Of a stretch of 64,000 nt of DNA, positions 18,259-28,219 are shown one piece after another. Origin of the DNA: Demequina lutea (GTDB taxonomy: Bacteria; Actinomycetota; Actinomycetes; Actinomycetales; Demequinaceae); assembly GCF_013409005.1 (NCBI RefSeq), contig NZ_JACBZO010000001.1, forward strand, positions 2,480,001 through 2,544,000. Direction: 5' to 3'. How positions within the stretch are numbered: position 1 is the first letter of the stretch; every line of letters begins with the position of its first letter. The notes under the pieces were generated by a model that searched no databases, was not told where the DNA came from, and saw only the letters and a list, made by a program, of their open reading frames with translations. Position numbers and translations under genes: made by a program.

Positions 18259-19257
18259 ATGACTTCGTTCCCCGCTTGGGTCATCCGCAAAGAGGATGGC
18301 AAGAACGCGGCCATTCTCGAGCAGGTGGCCGACAGCATGCTCGACGATCTCGATACGACCGTGCGTGTCTTGTTCTCGGGGATCAACTACAAGGACGCCC
18401 TCGCCCTCCACGGTCGCCCCGGCGTGGTACGTCGCACCCCACTCATCGCGGGCATCGACCTTGTGGGTGAGGTGGTCGCGTCGACGCACAGCCGCTGGGC
18501 AGCAGGCGACATCGTCACCCTCAACGGAGCGGGCCTCGGCGAGGACCTCAACGGCGGCCTTGCGGGACTGGCGCACGTGAAGGGCGACGACCTCATCGCC
18601 GTCCCCGACACCTTCACCCCCACCCAGGCCGCCGCGATCGGCACCGCAGGCTTCACCGCCGCGCTCAGCCTGCTTGCACTCGAACGCAATGGCCTCGAGC
18701 CCGAGTGCGGCCCCGTGCTCGTCACCGGCGCAGGCGGCGGGGTCGGCAGCATCGCCATCGCGCTGCTGAGCAGGGCGGGCTACGAGGTGGTCGCCGCCAC
18801 AGGAAGGGCCGATGCCTTGGGCGGCCGGCTCATCGCGCTCGGCGCGGCCGAGGTCATCGACAGGGCTTCCCTCGAGTCCCCCGGCAGGCCGCTCGGCACG
18901 CAACGGTGGTCCGGAGTGATCGACAGCGTCGGCGGCACCATCCTCGCCAATGCGCTCGCGAGCCTCAACGCGGGCGGCGTGGCCGCCACATGCGGGCTCG
19001 CGGCAGGAGCGGACTTGCCCACGACCGTGTTGCCGTTCATCCTTCGCGGCATCACCCTGGCCGGAATCGACTCGGTCCACACGGCGCCCGCGCTTCGCCA
19101 CGACGCATGGGAACTCCTCGCGAACGACCTCGACCCACAACTCGTCGACGCCGTGACCCGCATCGTCGATCTCGCCGATGCTCAAGACGCCGCTGCGGAG
19201 CTCCTCGAAGGTCGCGGTACCGGGCGCACCGTCGTCGCGATTGCCCCCGAGCACTAG
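18259..19257 (+). CDS. MDR-family quinone oxidoreductase (YhdH/AcuI-like)
   Basis: A 332-residue zinc-independent medium-chain reductase. It has NYKDALALHGRPGVVRRTPLIAGIDLVGEV (split around residues 37-66), GTAGFTAALSLLALE, and the nucleotide-binding turn VTGAGGGVGSIAIALL. Lack of the alcohol dehydrogenase zinc ligands and the NYKD motif place it in the YhdH/YhfP group, whose characterised member AcuI reduces acrylyl-CoA with NADPH. The ATG at 18259 has GGAAAGG about 8 bases upstream. The physiological substrate here is unknown. Confidence 0.88.
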   Translation: MTSFPAWVIRKEDGKNAAILEQVADSMLDDLDTTVRVLFSGINYKDALALHGRPGVVRRTPLIAGIDLVGEVVASTHSRWAAGDIVTLNGAGLGEDLNGGLAGLAHVKGDDLIAVPDTFTPTQAAAIGTAGFTAALSLLALERNGLEPECGPVLVTGAGGGVGSIAIALLSRAGYEVVAATGRADALGGRLIALGAAEVIDRASLESPGRPLGTQRWSGVIDSVGGTILANALASLNAGGVAATCGLAAGADLPTTVLPFILRGITLAGIDSVHTAPALRHDAWELLANDLDPQLVDAVTRIVDLADAQDAAAELLEGRGTGRTVVAIAPEH

Positions 19258-19304
19258 CAGCGTCGGGCGCGAGAGAGCCCGAACTGCACACCTGGCGCCT
19301 CACG

Positions 19305-19378
19305 TGCCCCCGGCGGGATTTGAACCCGCACTGTGCCGATTTTAAGTCGGCTGCCTCTGCCAGTTGGGCTACGGGGGC
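19305..19378 (-). tRNA. tRNA-Leu (UAA anticodon), short variable arm
   Basis: A cloverleaf of 74 nt including discriminator A. The acceptor GCCCCCG pairs with CGGGGGC; the D arm has GCC/GGC; the anticodon stem GCCGA/TCGGC encloses the loop CTTAAAA with anticodon UAA. The variable region is only ACAGT, and the T arm is GCGGG-TTCAAAT-CCCGC. CCA is not encoded. UAA reads UUA leucine codons, but bacterial tRNA-Leu normally has a long variable arm, so the isotype is assigned from the anticodon only. Confidence 0.88.
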
Positions 19379-19398
19379 TGGGACGTGAGCGACCGGCG

Positions 19399-20352
19399 CT
19401 AGCCGAGGCGCTCCGCCGCGGAGAACGCGATCCCATCCAGGATGTCGTGCTCGCTCGTCACGACGCTGGGTAACTCGCCGCCCGCGTCGTGGACCGCCGT
19501 GCGCACGCGCCCCATGAGCGTGTGCCACACGAGCGCCCCCGCGCCGATGACGTCGACGCGTCCGGCATGCATGAAGCCGAGCGACGCGCGCGAGGACCGG
19601 GTCGCGTGAAGCAGTTCGTCGCAAGCCTGCATGGCCGCGTCGATCGGAAGCACGGAGCCGTTGATCCTGTCGCGGTCATAGGAGTGCAGGCCAAGGGCGT
19701 GCGCGGTGACCGTGGTGATCGAGCCTGCGAGGCCCACCAGGGTCCGCGTGCGCTCGACAGGGACTCCCTCGAATGCCGCATCGATTGCGGCGTGGATGTC
19801 CTTGACCGCCGCCGCGATCTCGTCCGTTTCCGGCGGGTCGCTGACGAGGTGGCGCTCGGTCATCCGCACGCAGCCCACGTTCATCGAGTGGGAGGCCTCT
19901 GGGCCGTCGGTGCCAAGGACGACCTCCGTCGAGCCGCCGCCAAGATCAACCACGAGGTAGGGGGCGTCGTGGCTAGCATCGAGCACCGAGGTGGCTCCCC
20001 TGAAGCTCAGGCGGGCCTCCTCGTCGCCCGTGATGACCTCTGGGGTCACCCCAAGCCGTTCCCGCACGCCCTCCAGGAACACGTCCCTGTTGCTCGCGTC
20101 GCGAGTGGCCGACGTGGCGACGAAGCGCGTCGCCTCGACCCCGAGCTCGCGACACTGGGCCGCGTACGCGTCCACGGCCGCAAACGTCCGCTCCAGCGCA
20201 TCGGCGGCGAACTCGCCGGTCTGGTCGACGCCCTGCCCAAGCCGCACGACCGTCATGGTGCGCACCAAATCGGCAAGACGCCCGTCCGTCACATCGGCGA
20301 CGAGCAAACGGATGGAGTTGGTGCCACAGTCGATGGCGGCTACGCGTGTCAT
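19399..20352 (-). CDS. ppx: Exopolyphosphatase, Ppx/GppA family
   Basis: A 317-residue ASKHA-fold phosphatase hydrolysing inorganic polyphosphate and/or pppGpp. The phosphate-1 loop is AIDCGTNSIRLLVAD at the N terminus, the phosphate-2 loop is VVDLGGGSTEVVLG (about 142-155), and the ADENOSINE-like motif GLAGSITTVTAHALGL lies at about 205-220. It lacks the C-terminal HD domain of E. coli Ppx, as is normal for the short actinobacterial forms. It follows DUF501 on the same strand with about 80 bases between. Confidence 0.92.
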   Translation of the reverse strand: MTRVAAIDCGTNSIRLLVADVTDGRLADLVRTMTVVRLGQGVDQTGEFAADALERTFAAVDAYAAQCRELGVEATRFVATSATRDASNRDVFLEGVRERLGVTPEVITGDEEARLSFRGATSVLDASHDAPYLVVDLGGGSTEVVLGTDGPEASHSMNVGCVRMTERHLVSDPPETDEIAAAVKDIHAAIDAAFEGVPVERTRTLVGLAGSITTVTAHALGLHSYDRDRINGSVLPIDAAMQACDELLHATRSSRASLGFMHAGRVDVIGAGALVWHTLMGRVRTAVHDAGGELPSVVTSEHDILDGIAFSAAERLG

Positions 20353-20431
20353 GACACCACCCTAGTAGCGCCGGTCCCGGCCCCCTGGCGGCGTCGAAGC
20401 GCGGCGCTCACGAGTCTGCGGACTCGGCTGC

Positions 20432-20962
20432 TCACTCGTCTGCAGACGCCGAAGCGGCGCCGCGCGTAGAGGGCGTCTCGCACGTGCACCTGTCGGGCCG
20501 CCACGTCGTCGCGATCAGGGCCAGTGCCTCGTCACCCAGCGGGTTCACTCCCGGGCCCGCCGCGAGGGCGTAACCCACGAGCACATGCAGGCACTTGACG
20601 CGGTCAGGCATTCCGCCCGCCGAAATGCCGTGGATTTCCTCCACGTCCTCGATCGCGTATCGCTCCTCCAGGTAGCGCTCGTGCGCCGCGCGATACGCCG
20701 CCGCAAGTGCCTCGTCGTCACCGAGTCGCGACTGGAACTCGCGCATCGTGCCCGTCGCCTCAAGCGTCGAAGTGGCCGCAACGGCGCCCGGATGCGTGAG
20801 GTAGTAGAGGGTCGGGAAGGGCGTGCCGTCGGGCAGCCGCGGGGCCGTCTTCGCGACGGTCGGGTTGCCGCACACGCATCGCGCCGCCACGGCCACCACG
20901 CCCCTGGGCACACGCCCCAATTGGGCATGCAGGGTCTCGATGTCCTCGGGGGCGACGCTCAC
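20432..20962 (-). CDS. DUF501-domain protein
   Basis: A 176-residue cytoplasmic protein of unknown function, conserved in Actinobacteria between ftsB-like and ppx genes. The family core is seen in LGRVPRGVVAVAARCVCGNPTV, split around residues 14-35, and in RLPDGTPFPTLYYLTHP. The pair GGMPDRVKCLHVLVGYALA is another conserved block. The GTG at 20962 overlaps the upstream stop as GTGA, which decides the start. Repeated Cys residues could bind metal, but this is inference. Confidence 0.87.
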   Translation of the reverse strand: MSVAPEDIETLHAQLGRVPRGVVAVAARCVCGNPTVAKTAPRLPDGTPFPTLYYLTHPGAVAATSTLEATGTMREFQSRLGDDEALAAAYRAAHERYLEERYAIEDVEEIHGISAGGMPDRVKCLHVLVGYALAAGPGVNPLGDEALALIATTWRPDRCTCETPSTRGAASASADE

Positions 20963-21612
20963 CCGCCCAATTCTACGTTCGGCAGCGGTGCGACCACTGC
21001 GGGTGGGCTCACGGCCACCGCGGGCCCTTGAGAGGGCGCCTGGGATGAGGGCTCGGCACCAGCAGCCTCGACGGAGGCCCACATGCGATCGAACCAGGGC
21101 TGTCCGGTCGTCACGTCGCTGTTCGCCGCCGCGTCGACCGAGCCTGCCGCGGCAGGGCGCGCAACCTCCGGATCGACCACGCGATAAGGGGTCTCGCCCG
21201 GATACACGTAGGCGAGGCGTTCGCGGGCCTGCGCCACCACAAAGGCCGGGTCCTGCCAGCGAGCCAACTGGGCGTTTAGGTCGTCCACCTGCGCCTTAGC
21301 GGCATCGCGTTCTGCGACCAGGGCGGAGTTGCTGGCCTGCTGCTCGTTGTACACGCGGACCGACGGCCAGACGAGGGCAAAAGCGAGCCCCAGCACCCCC
21401 GCGAGCACCAGCGTGCGCCACGACAGAACCGCAGCCCACGAGCCTCTCACCGGCGCTGGCGCGACGGCTGGACGCGGCTTAGCAGTCGAGCTCGATGACG
21501 CCGACGCACCCGGTCGAGCAGGGGGGCCGACGCGCGTCACGCCCGAGCGCGGGGTACGCGCGGAGCCGCGCGCGGTCGCGCGGGGAGCTCCTGGGCGCGT
21601 GGGTGCAGACAT
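20959..21612 (-). CDS. Septum formation initiator (FtsB/DivIC) family protein
   Basis: A 217-residue bitopic membrane protein. It has a basic, Pro/Ala-rich cytoplasmic N terminus of about 75 residues, one membrane helix (TLVLAGVLGLAFALVWPSV), a short coiled coil (LVAERDAAKAQVDDLNAQLARW) split over the next 25 residues, and YVYPGETPYRVVDP. In the family it joins the divisome with FtsL/FtsQ. The Pro/Ala/Ser-rich C-terminal tail of about 70 residues is longer than in E. coli FtsB. The ATG at 21612 has only a weak ribosome-binding site. It lies downstream of eno and a hairpin. Confidence 0.87.
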   Translation of the reverse strand: MSAPTRPGAPRATARGSARTPRSGVTRVGPPARPGASASSSSTAKPRPAVAPAPVRGSWAAVLSWRTLVLAGVLGLAFALVWPSVRVYNEQQASNSALVAERDAAKAQVDDLNAQLARWQDPAFVVAQARERLAYVYPGETPYRVVDPEVARPAAAGSVDAAANSDVTTGQPWFDRMWASVEAAGAEPSSQAPSQGPAVAVSPPAVVAPLPNVELGG

Positions 21613-21702
21613 GTGCCCATTGTCTAGTGGCTCCCCTCCCGCAGCCGGGTGACTCGCCCAGAGCGACCCGTCTTGCCGCACGAGTCGTGCCCCACAACGA
21701 CG

Positions 21703-21735
21703 GATCCGCCGCACCCCAGGGGGTACGGCGGATCC
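21703..21735 (-). terminator. Strong hairpin downstream of eno
   Basis: GGATCCGCCG (21703-21712) pairs perfectly with CGGCGGATCC (21726-21735); inside, ACCCC and GGGGT extend the stem across one mismatch. It is 32 bases after the eno stop. No T-run follows on the minus strand, so it may be an L-shaped terminator or an RNA-stability element. Confidence 0.6.
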
Positions 21736-21766
21736 GATGAAGCGAGTGGTGACTACTTGACTCTGC

Positions 21767-23104
<1,338 letters not shown>

Positions 23105-23208
23105 CTATCGAGACCCACGAAGTCGCGCCGGGCCACAGGGCCTAGGCACGTTTCTCACATCGCAACGCTCCCAACGCGCACAGCGCACTCACACTCGACT
23201 CGCTGGGC

Positions 23209-23916
23209 TCAAGGTGTGGGAGAGGGGGATGCGGGTGCCGGAGAGGCGTTCACGGGCGCGGGGCTCGCGGTGGGGCTCGCGGTGGGGCTGGGCGAGGGAA
23301 GTCCCGCGCCGACCATCCACCCGCGTTGGGCGTTCCCGTTGAAGCCGGACAGATCCTTGAAGACCAGGTAGACCATATCGCCGTATTGACCTTGGTCATT
23401 CTGATACCGCTTTGCCACAATGTCGAAGCTGTTGGCGAACTGAACCACAGTGAAGTGCCCGTATACAGGGTTGGCCTCGGCGTTGGCCTCAATCGACTCG
23501 ACGGCCGTCTTGATGGCCGCCTTTCCGCTTGTGGTGAGCAGGAGCGCATGGAGAACCCGCACCGTTCGCACGACTTCCATCATGTCCGGCGTGGGGGAGA
23601 CCACCTTCGCCTTGCTCGCGGACATCCACGTTTGCGCCTCGGCCGAGATCTGCTTGTCGTCAAAGACGATGCCCTGCGTCGCGGCTTCCTTGTCAAGCGC
23701 GGGCCGCAACAGCAGCAGCGTGAGCGCGGCGCCAGGGTCATTGGGGTATCCCATGTCGTCCTGCGCGGTGCCCCAGGCCGCAACCTGCGCGGTCGTGATG
23801 GTGGCACCGTCGTAGATGGCTGCGGTACCCGGGTGAGCTGGCTGGCCAGTCACCGCACAGGCACTGAGGGTCAAGACGGCAAGGAGTGCGGTGGCAAAGC
23901 GCTTCATAACGGTCAT
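23209..23916 (-). CDS. Secreted lipoprotein, SurA-N/foldase-like, hypothetical
   Basis: A 235-residue lipoprotein: a short basic start, a hydrophobic segment (FATALLAVLTLSACAVTG) and a lipobox LSAC giving Cys20. The next part (IYDGATITTAQVAAWG through ADIQ-type helices, including LDKEAATQGIVFDDKQISAEAQTW) resembles the N-terminal chaperone domain of SurA/PrsA, but no prolyl isomerase domain follows. The tail is Pro/Ser/Ala-rich (SPSPTASPTASPAP). Its ATG overlaps the mfd stop as ATGA, so it is probably co-translated with mfd. The function is unproven. Confidence 0.75.
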   Translation of the reverse strand: MTVMKRFATALLAVLTLSACAVTGQPAHPGTAAIYDGATITTAQVAAWGTAQDDMGYPNDPGAALTLLLLRPALDKEAATQGIVFDDKQISAEAQTWMSASKAKVVSPTPDMMEVVRTVRVLHALLLTTSGKAAIKTAVESIEANAEANPVYGHFTVVQFANSFDIVAKRYQNDQGQYGDMVYLVFKDLSGFNGNAQRGWMVGAGLPSPSPTASPTASPAPVNASPAPASPSPTP

Positions 23917-26900
23917 ACTACCGGCGCCAGAGACGCCACTTTCAGCACCTCACGCACCCAATCGAGCAACGCCAGGCCCTCGATCGGTTGACCGCCTATG
24001 CGCGCAGTCGTCGGTGCGGTGACGAGGATTTGCCTCACGGCGGGCTTGATGAGGGTCCCCGGATAGAGCCTGGCAACGCGCATCGCGGCGGAGTCCGGGA
24101 GCGCGACGGGCGCCAACCTCACGTATTTGCCCTGGGAAACCACCTCGGTGACCCCCGCGGCACGCAGGTCGAGCCGGAGCCTCGCCACGGAGAAGAGGTT
24201 GCCGACCTGCTCGGGGAATGGCCCGTACCGGTCGGACAACTCGTCCTCGATGCGCGCGAACTCCTCCTCCGTGTCGGCATCGGCGATCTTCCGATAGGCC
24301 TCGAGGCGCAAGCGCTCGTGTTCGATGTAATCGGTGGGAATATGCGCGTCGATCGGCAAGTCGATCGTGATCGGGGGATGCCCCTCGGGCTCTCCCCTGA
24401 AGCCCGCCACGGCCTCGCCGACCATCCGGATGTAGAGGTCGAAGCCGACACCTTCGATGTGCCCAGACTGCTCGCCGCCAAGCAAGTTGCCCGCGCCACG
24501 AATCTCGAGGTCCTTGAGCGCGACGGCCATACCCGAACCGAGGTCGGTGTTGGCCGCGATGGTTTGCAGGCGGTCATGGGCGGTCTCGGTCAGCGTCTTG
24601 TCCGGCGGGTAGAGGAAGTACGCATAGGCGCGCTCCCTCGCGCGCCCGACGCGACCGCGCAACTGGTGCAATTGGGACAGGCCAAAGGTGTCCGCGCGCT
24701 CAACGACAAGGGTGTTGGCGTTGGGGATGTCGAGGCCCGTCTCCACGATCGTGGTGCACACCAAGACGTCGTAGCGCTTGTCGTAGTAGTCGACGATGAC
24801 GCGCTCGAGTTCCTTCTCTCCCATTTGCCCGTGTGCGACGGCAACTCGGGCCTCCGGAACAAGTTCGGAGATCTTCATGGCCGCGCGATTGATCGTCTTG
24901 ACCGAGTTGTGAATGTAGAACACCTGGCCGTCGCGCATGAGCTCGCGACGCACAGCCGCGGCCACTTGGGCGTCCTCGTGCGGGCCCACATACGTGAGGA
25001 TCGGGTGCCGCTCCTCGGGCGGCGTGGCCAGCGTCGACATTTCCCTGATGCCGGTCACCGCGAGCTCTAGCGTGCGGGGAATCGGCGTCGCCGACATCGC
25101 GAGTACATCCACGTCGGTGCGCATCGCCTTGAGCGTCTCCTTGTGCTCGACGCCGAAGCGCTGCTCCTCGTCGATGATCACCAGGCCGAGCTTCTTGAAG
25201 CGCACGGAGCCCGTGATGAGGCGATGGGTGCCAATGACCAGGTCGACCGTTCCCTCCGACAACCCCTCGATGACCTCCTTCGCCTCCTTGTCCGTCTGGA
25301 AGCGCGACAGCGCCGCCACCTTGACTGGGAAGGGGGCGAAGCGCTCGGTGAAGGTGTCGACATGCTGCTTCACCAGGAGGGTGGTGGGGCACAGGATCGC
25401 GACCTGAGTGCCGTCTTGAATGGCCTTAAAGGCGGCGCGCACGGCAATCTCCGTCTTTCCGAAGCCGACGTCGCCACACACGAGCCTGTCCATCGGGACG
25501 GGCTTCTCCATGTCGGCCTTGACCTCGTCGATCGTGGTGAGTTGATCCGGAGTCTCGACGTAGGCGAATGCCTCCTCGAGCTCGCGCTGCCACGGAGTGT
25601 CCTGCCCGAACTCGCGTCCCTTGGTCGCCATGCGCGCGGAGTACAGGCGAATGAGCTCCGCCGCGATCTCCTTGACGGCCTTGCGCGCACGGCCCTTGGT
25701 CTTGGTCCAGTCGGCGCCGCCCATCTTGTTGACGGCGGGCGCCTCGCCGCCCACGTACTTGGTGACAAGGTCGAGCTGATCCGTGGGAACCGACAGCTTG
25801 TCCGCGGGGCCCCCACGCTTGCTTGGCGCGTATTCGATGACCAGGTATTCGCGCTCGACGCCGCGCACCGTGCGCTTCATGAGCTCAACGAAGCGTCCGA
25901 CGCCGTGACTTTCGTGGACCACGTGGTCACCAGGGCTCAGTTGGAGCGGGTCGACGACGTTGCGCCTGCGGCTCGGGACCTTGACCTTGGGCCCAGCCGT
26001 CGATGCGGCGCGGCCCGTGAGGTCCGTCTCGTGGAGCACGAGGATGCGCTCCTCCTCGAGCGAGAAGCCGACTCCCGTGACGCCCGGCACGACGTCGACG
26101 ACGCCCCGCTCCCCTTCCGCGTCTAACGCGTCGACCACCCTGCACGGCACGCCGGCGTCCCGGCACTGCTCCGCGATGCGCTGAGCGGAACCGGCGCCTG
26201 CGGCGGCGATGATGACGCGCCAACCCAGCGAGGTCGAGACGCGCGCGTGATCGAGAGCGGCTCCCGGCCGGCCCTTAAAGGACTCAATTTCGCCGATGCC
26301 TGCCGCTTGAGCGTCCTCCGCACCAAAGGGGCCGATCGTTTCCCAGTTGAGGCCGGCGACGTCTATCGCTTCTTTGAGCTCAGGGAGGGTGAGGAAACCG
26401 CCTCTTGCGAGAGGGCTGTCGGCCGCGGCCTCGGCTACCGCGCCGAGGTCGACGGGAGCGTCCGCGCCCGCAGTCGCCCCCACCCAAGCGGCCGCCAAAA
26501 ACTCCTGCGCCGTGTGCTGGAGGTCCTCGGCCCTGCGTTCGAGACGCTGGGGCTCGAGCGCCACCACTGTCGTGCCTCGCGGCATGAGTTCCACGAGCGA
26601 CGCGAGTCGGTCAACGAGGACGGGAAGCAGGCTTTCCATTCCCTCAACCGCGTTTCCCGCGGCCACGCGCGCCAGCAGGTCGGCGGCTGCGGGGAACACG
26701 GCCATCATTGACGATGCGCGGCTGCGCACATCGTCGGTGAGCAGCAGTTCCCTGCACGGTGGCGCCCACAGTCGGTCGACGTCGGCAAGAGAGCGCTGGT
26801 CGGCCACCGAGAACAACCGCAGCGACTCGACCTCGTCGCCAAAGAACTCGATGCGGGTGGGGTGTGCATCGGTGGGAGCAAAGACGTCGACGATCCCGCC

Positions 26901-27428
26901 GCGCACGGCAAACTCGCCGCGGCGTTCCACCATGTCGACGCGCGTGTACGCGGCCGCGGCGAGCAACCGCGTGAGGTCCTCGAGGTCACGCTGGTCTCCG
27001 CGCTCGACGCGCACGGGTTCGAGGTCGGCCAGGCCTGGTGCGAGCGGCTGTAGCGCGGCGCGCAGCGGGGCGATGACGATCCGCGGCGCGGCCAGCCCGG
27101 TTTCGCGCGCTGCTTCGGCAGGGTGCGTCACGCGGCGCAGGGTCGCGAGGCGCCTGGCCACGGTGTCGGAGCGCGGGCTCAATCGCTCGTGGGGAAGCGT
27201 CTCCCAACTGGGGAAGACCGCAATCTCGGCGGGATCGAGGTACGCATTCAATGCCGACTCGAGCGCCTCTGCGTCGTTGCCCGTCGCCGTCAAGACGAGA
27301 GTCAGGGAGTCTCCCGCCCGCGCGGCCAGCACGGGAGCGGCAGCCGCCGACGGGGCGATGAGGTGCGCCGCATCGGCGGGGATGGTGGTGCGCACGTGCC
27401 CAAGCAGGGACGCGAGGGGACGGGACAC
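23913..27428 (-). CDS. mfd: Transcription-repair coupling factor
   Basis: Dislodges RNA polymerase stalled at DNA lesions and recruits UvrA. The 1171-residue protein has a UvrB-like N-terminal half (LPHERLSPRSDTVARRLATL), an RNA polymerase-interaction domain near HVVHESHGVGRF (about 508), a RecG-like helicase with Walker A GDVGFGKTEIA (about 655) and DEEQRFGVEHKE, the motif SATPIPRTLELA, and a C-terminal TRCF domain (DLGSGMAVALKDLEIRGAGNLLG). GTG 27428 is preceded by TGGAGG. It is followed by an overlapping lipoprotein gene. Confidence 0.97.
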   Translation of the reverse strand: MSRPLASLLGHVRTTIPADAAHLIAPSAAAAPVLAARAGDSLTLVLTATGNDAEALESALNAYLDPAEIAVFPSWETLPHERLSPRSDTVARRLATLRRVTHPAEAARETGLAAPRIVIAPLRAALQPLAPGLADLEPVRVERGDQRDLEDLTRLLAAAAYTRVDMVERRGEFAVRGGIVDVFAPTDAHPTRIEFFGDEVESLRLFSVADQRSLADVDRLWAPPCRELLLTDDVRSRASSMMAVFPAAADLLARVAAGNAVEGMESLLPVLVDRLASLVELMPRGTTVVALEPQRLERRAEDLQHTAQEFLAAAWVGATAGADAPVDLGAVAEAAADSPLARGGFLTLPELKEAIDVAGLNWETIGPFGAEDAQAAGIGEIESFKGRPGAALDHARVSTSLGWRVIIAAAGAGSAQRIAEQCRDAGVPCRVVDALDAEGERGVVDVVPGVTGVGFSLEEERILVLHETDLTGRAASTAGPKVKVPSRRRNVVDPLQLSPGDHVVHESHGVGRFVELMKRTVRGVEREYLVIEYAPSKRGGPADKLSVPTDQLDLVTKYVGGEAPAVNKMGGADWTKTKGRARKAVKEIAAELIRLYSARMATKGREFGQDTPWQRELEEAFAYVETPDQLTTIDEVKADMEKPVPMDRLVCGDVGFGKTEIAVRAAFKAIQDGTQVAILCPTTLLVKQHVDTFTERFAPFPVKVAALSRFQTDKEAKEVIEGLSEGTVDLVIGTHRLITGSVRFKKLGLVIIDEEQRFGVEHKETLKAMRTDVDVLAMSATPIPRTLELAVTGIREMSTLATPPEERHPILTYVGPHEDAQVAAAVRRELMRDGQVFYIHNSVKTINRAAMKISELVPEARVAVAHGQMGEKELERVIVDYYDKRYDVLVCTTIVETGLDIPNANTLVVERADTFGLSQLHQLRGRVGRARERAYAYFLYPPDKTLTETAHDRLQTIAANTDLGSGMAVALKDLEIRGAGNLLGGEQSGHIEGVGFDLYIRMVGEAVAGFRGEPEGHPPITIDLPIDAHIPTDYIEHERLRLEAYRKIADADTEEEFARIEDELSDRYGPFPEQVGNLFSVARLRLDLRAAGVTEVVSQGKYVRLAPVALPDSAAMRVARLYPGTLIKPAVRQILVTAPTTARIGGQPIEGLALLDWVREVLKVASLAPVV

Positions 27429-27525
27429 GGGGGCCTCCAGGGCATGCCAAAGAACCGGATTTCCGGCATGTCCATCCTAAGCGGCCGCCGAGACAGGTCC
27501 GCGTGCTCATCCCTAGGCTTGGGGG

Positions 27526-28167
27526 GTGACGGAGCGCGAAGATTTGCAGGGCCTTGCCCCCGCCCTGCCGGCCGAACTGATCGGCAGGGCGGAGTGGGAT
27601 GGCATGTCGATCGACGGCGCCGACCTTTCGGGCGTGAACGCCTCACGAGTGCACCTCATCGAATGCGCGATGACCCGCTGTCACGCGGACACGCTTGAGC
27701 TCCCTGGGCTCGTCGCGGCCGAGGTCTACGTGGGGGCTTTCTCCGCGGGGACGTGGCGCCTCAAGGACAGCGAGTGGCGCGACGCCACGTGGGCCGACAT
27801 TCGCGTCGGCGCCCTCATGGCCGACAATTCCTCGATGGTCGACGTCACCATCCGCGGCTCCAAGATCGACCTCTTTTCACTCCGGGGCGCGAAGGTCAAG
27901 CATCTGACACTTACCGACTGCCGCGTCGGCACTCTCGACATCTCGATGTCAAAGATCGACGAACTCACGATGAGCGGAGGGACCGTCGGCGAGCTCCTCA
28001 CGGATGACGCGCGCATGAAGCGAGTCGACGTGTCCGAAACCGAGGTGCACGCAGTGGGCCATCCTGGCTCGCTGCGCGGACTCGTGGTGTCGCCCGCCCA
28101 GATGATCGACATGGCCGAGGCGCTCGCCACTCACCTTGGCATCGTGGTGCGCACCGCCGACGACTGA
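27526..28167 (+). CDS. Pentapeptide-repeat protein
   Basis: A 213-residue protein rich in A(D/N)LXX-like pentapeptide repeats, for example GADLSGVNAS, LKDSEWRDATWADI, IDLFSLRGAKVKHLTLTD and LDISMSKIDELTMSG, expected to fold as a right-handed quadrilateral beta-helix. There is no signal peptide. The start is GTG 27526, preceded only by a G-run, so leaderless translation is possible. It is divergent from mfd. Some family members mimic DNA and protect gyrase, but nothing here shows that; the function is unknown. Confidence 0.85.
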   Translation: MTEREDLQGLAPALPAELIGRAEWDGMSIDGADLSGVNASRVHLIECAMTRCHADTLELPGLVAAEVYVGAFSAGTWRLKDSEWRDATWADIRVGALMADNSSMVDVTIRGSKIDLFSLRGAKVKHLTLTDCRVGTLDISMSKIDELTMSGGTVGELLTDDARMKRVDVSETEVHAVGHPGSLRGLVVSPAQMIDMAEALATHLGIVVRTADD

Positions 28168-28219
28168 CCGGCGCCGGGCGAGTGCGCCGCGCAACTTGTG
28201 TGGCCCCCGCCGGAGGCCC

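Noticed and set aside
18136..19254. Long minus-strand ORF opposite the quinone oxidoreductase
   Set aside because: It mirrors the real gene over its length, is rich in Arg/Gly/Glu with no recognisable domain, and is a typical high-GC shadow frame.
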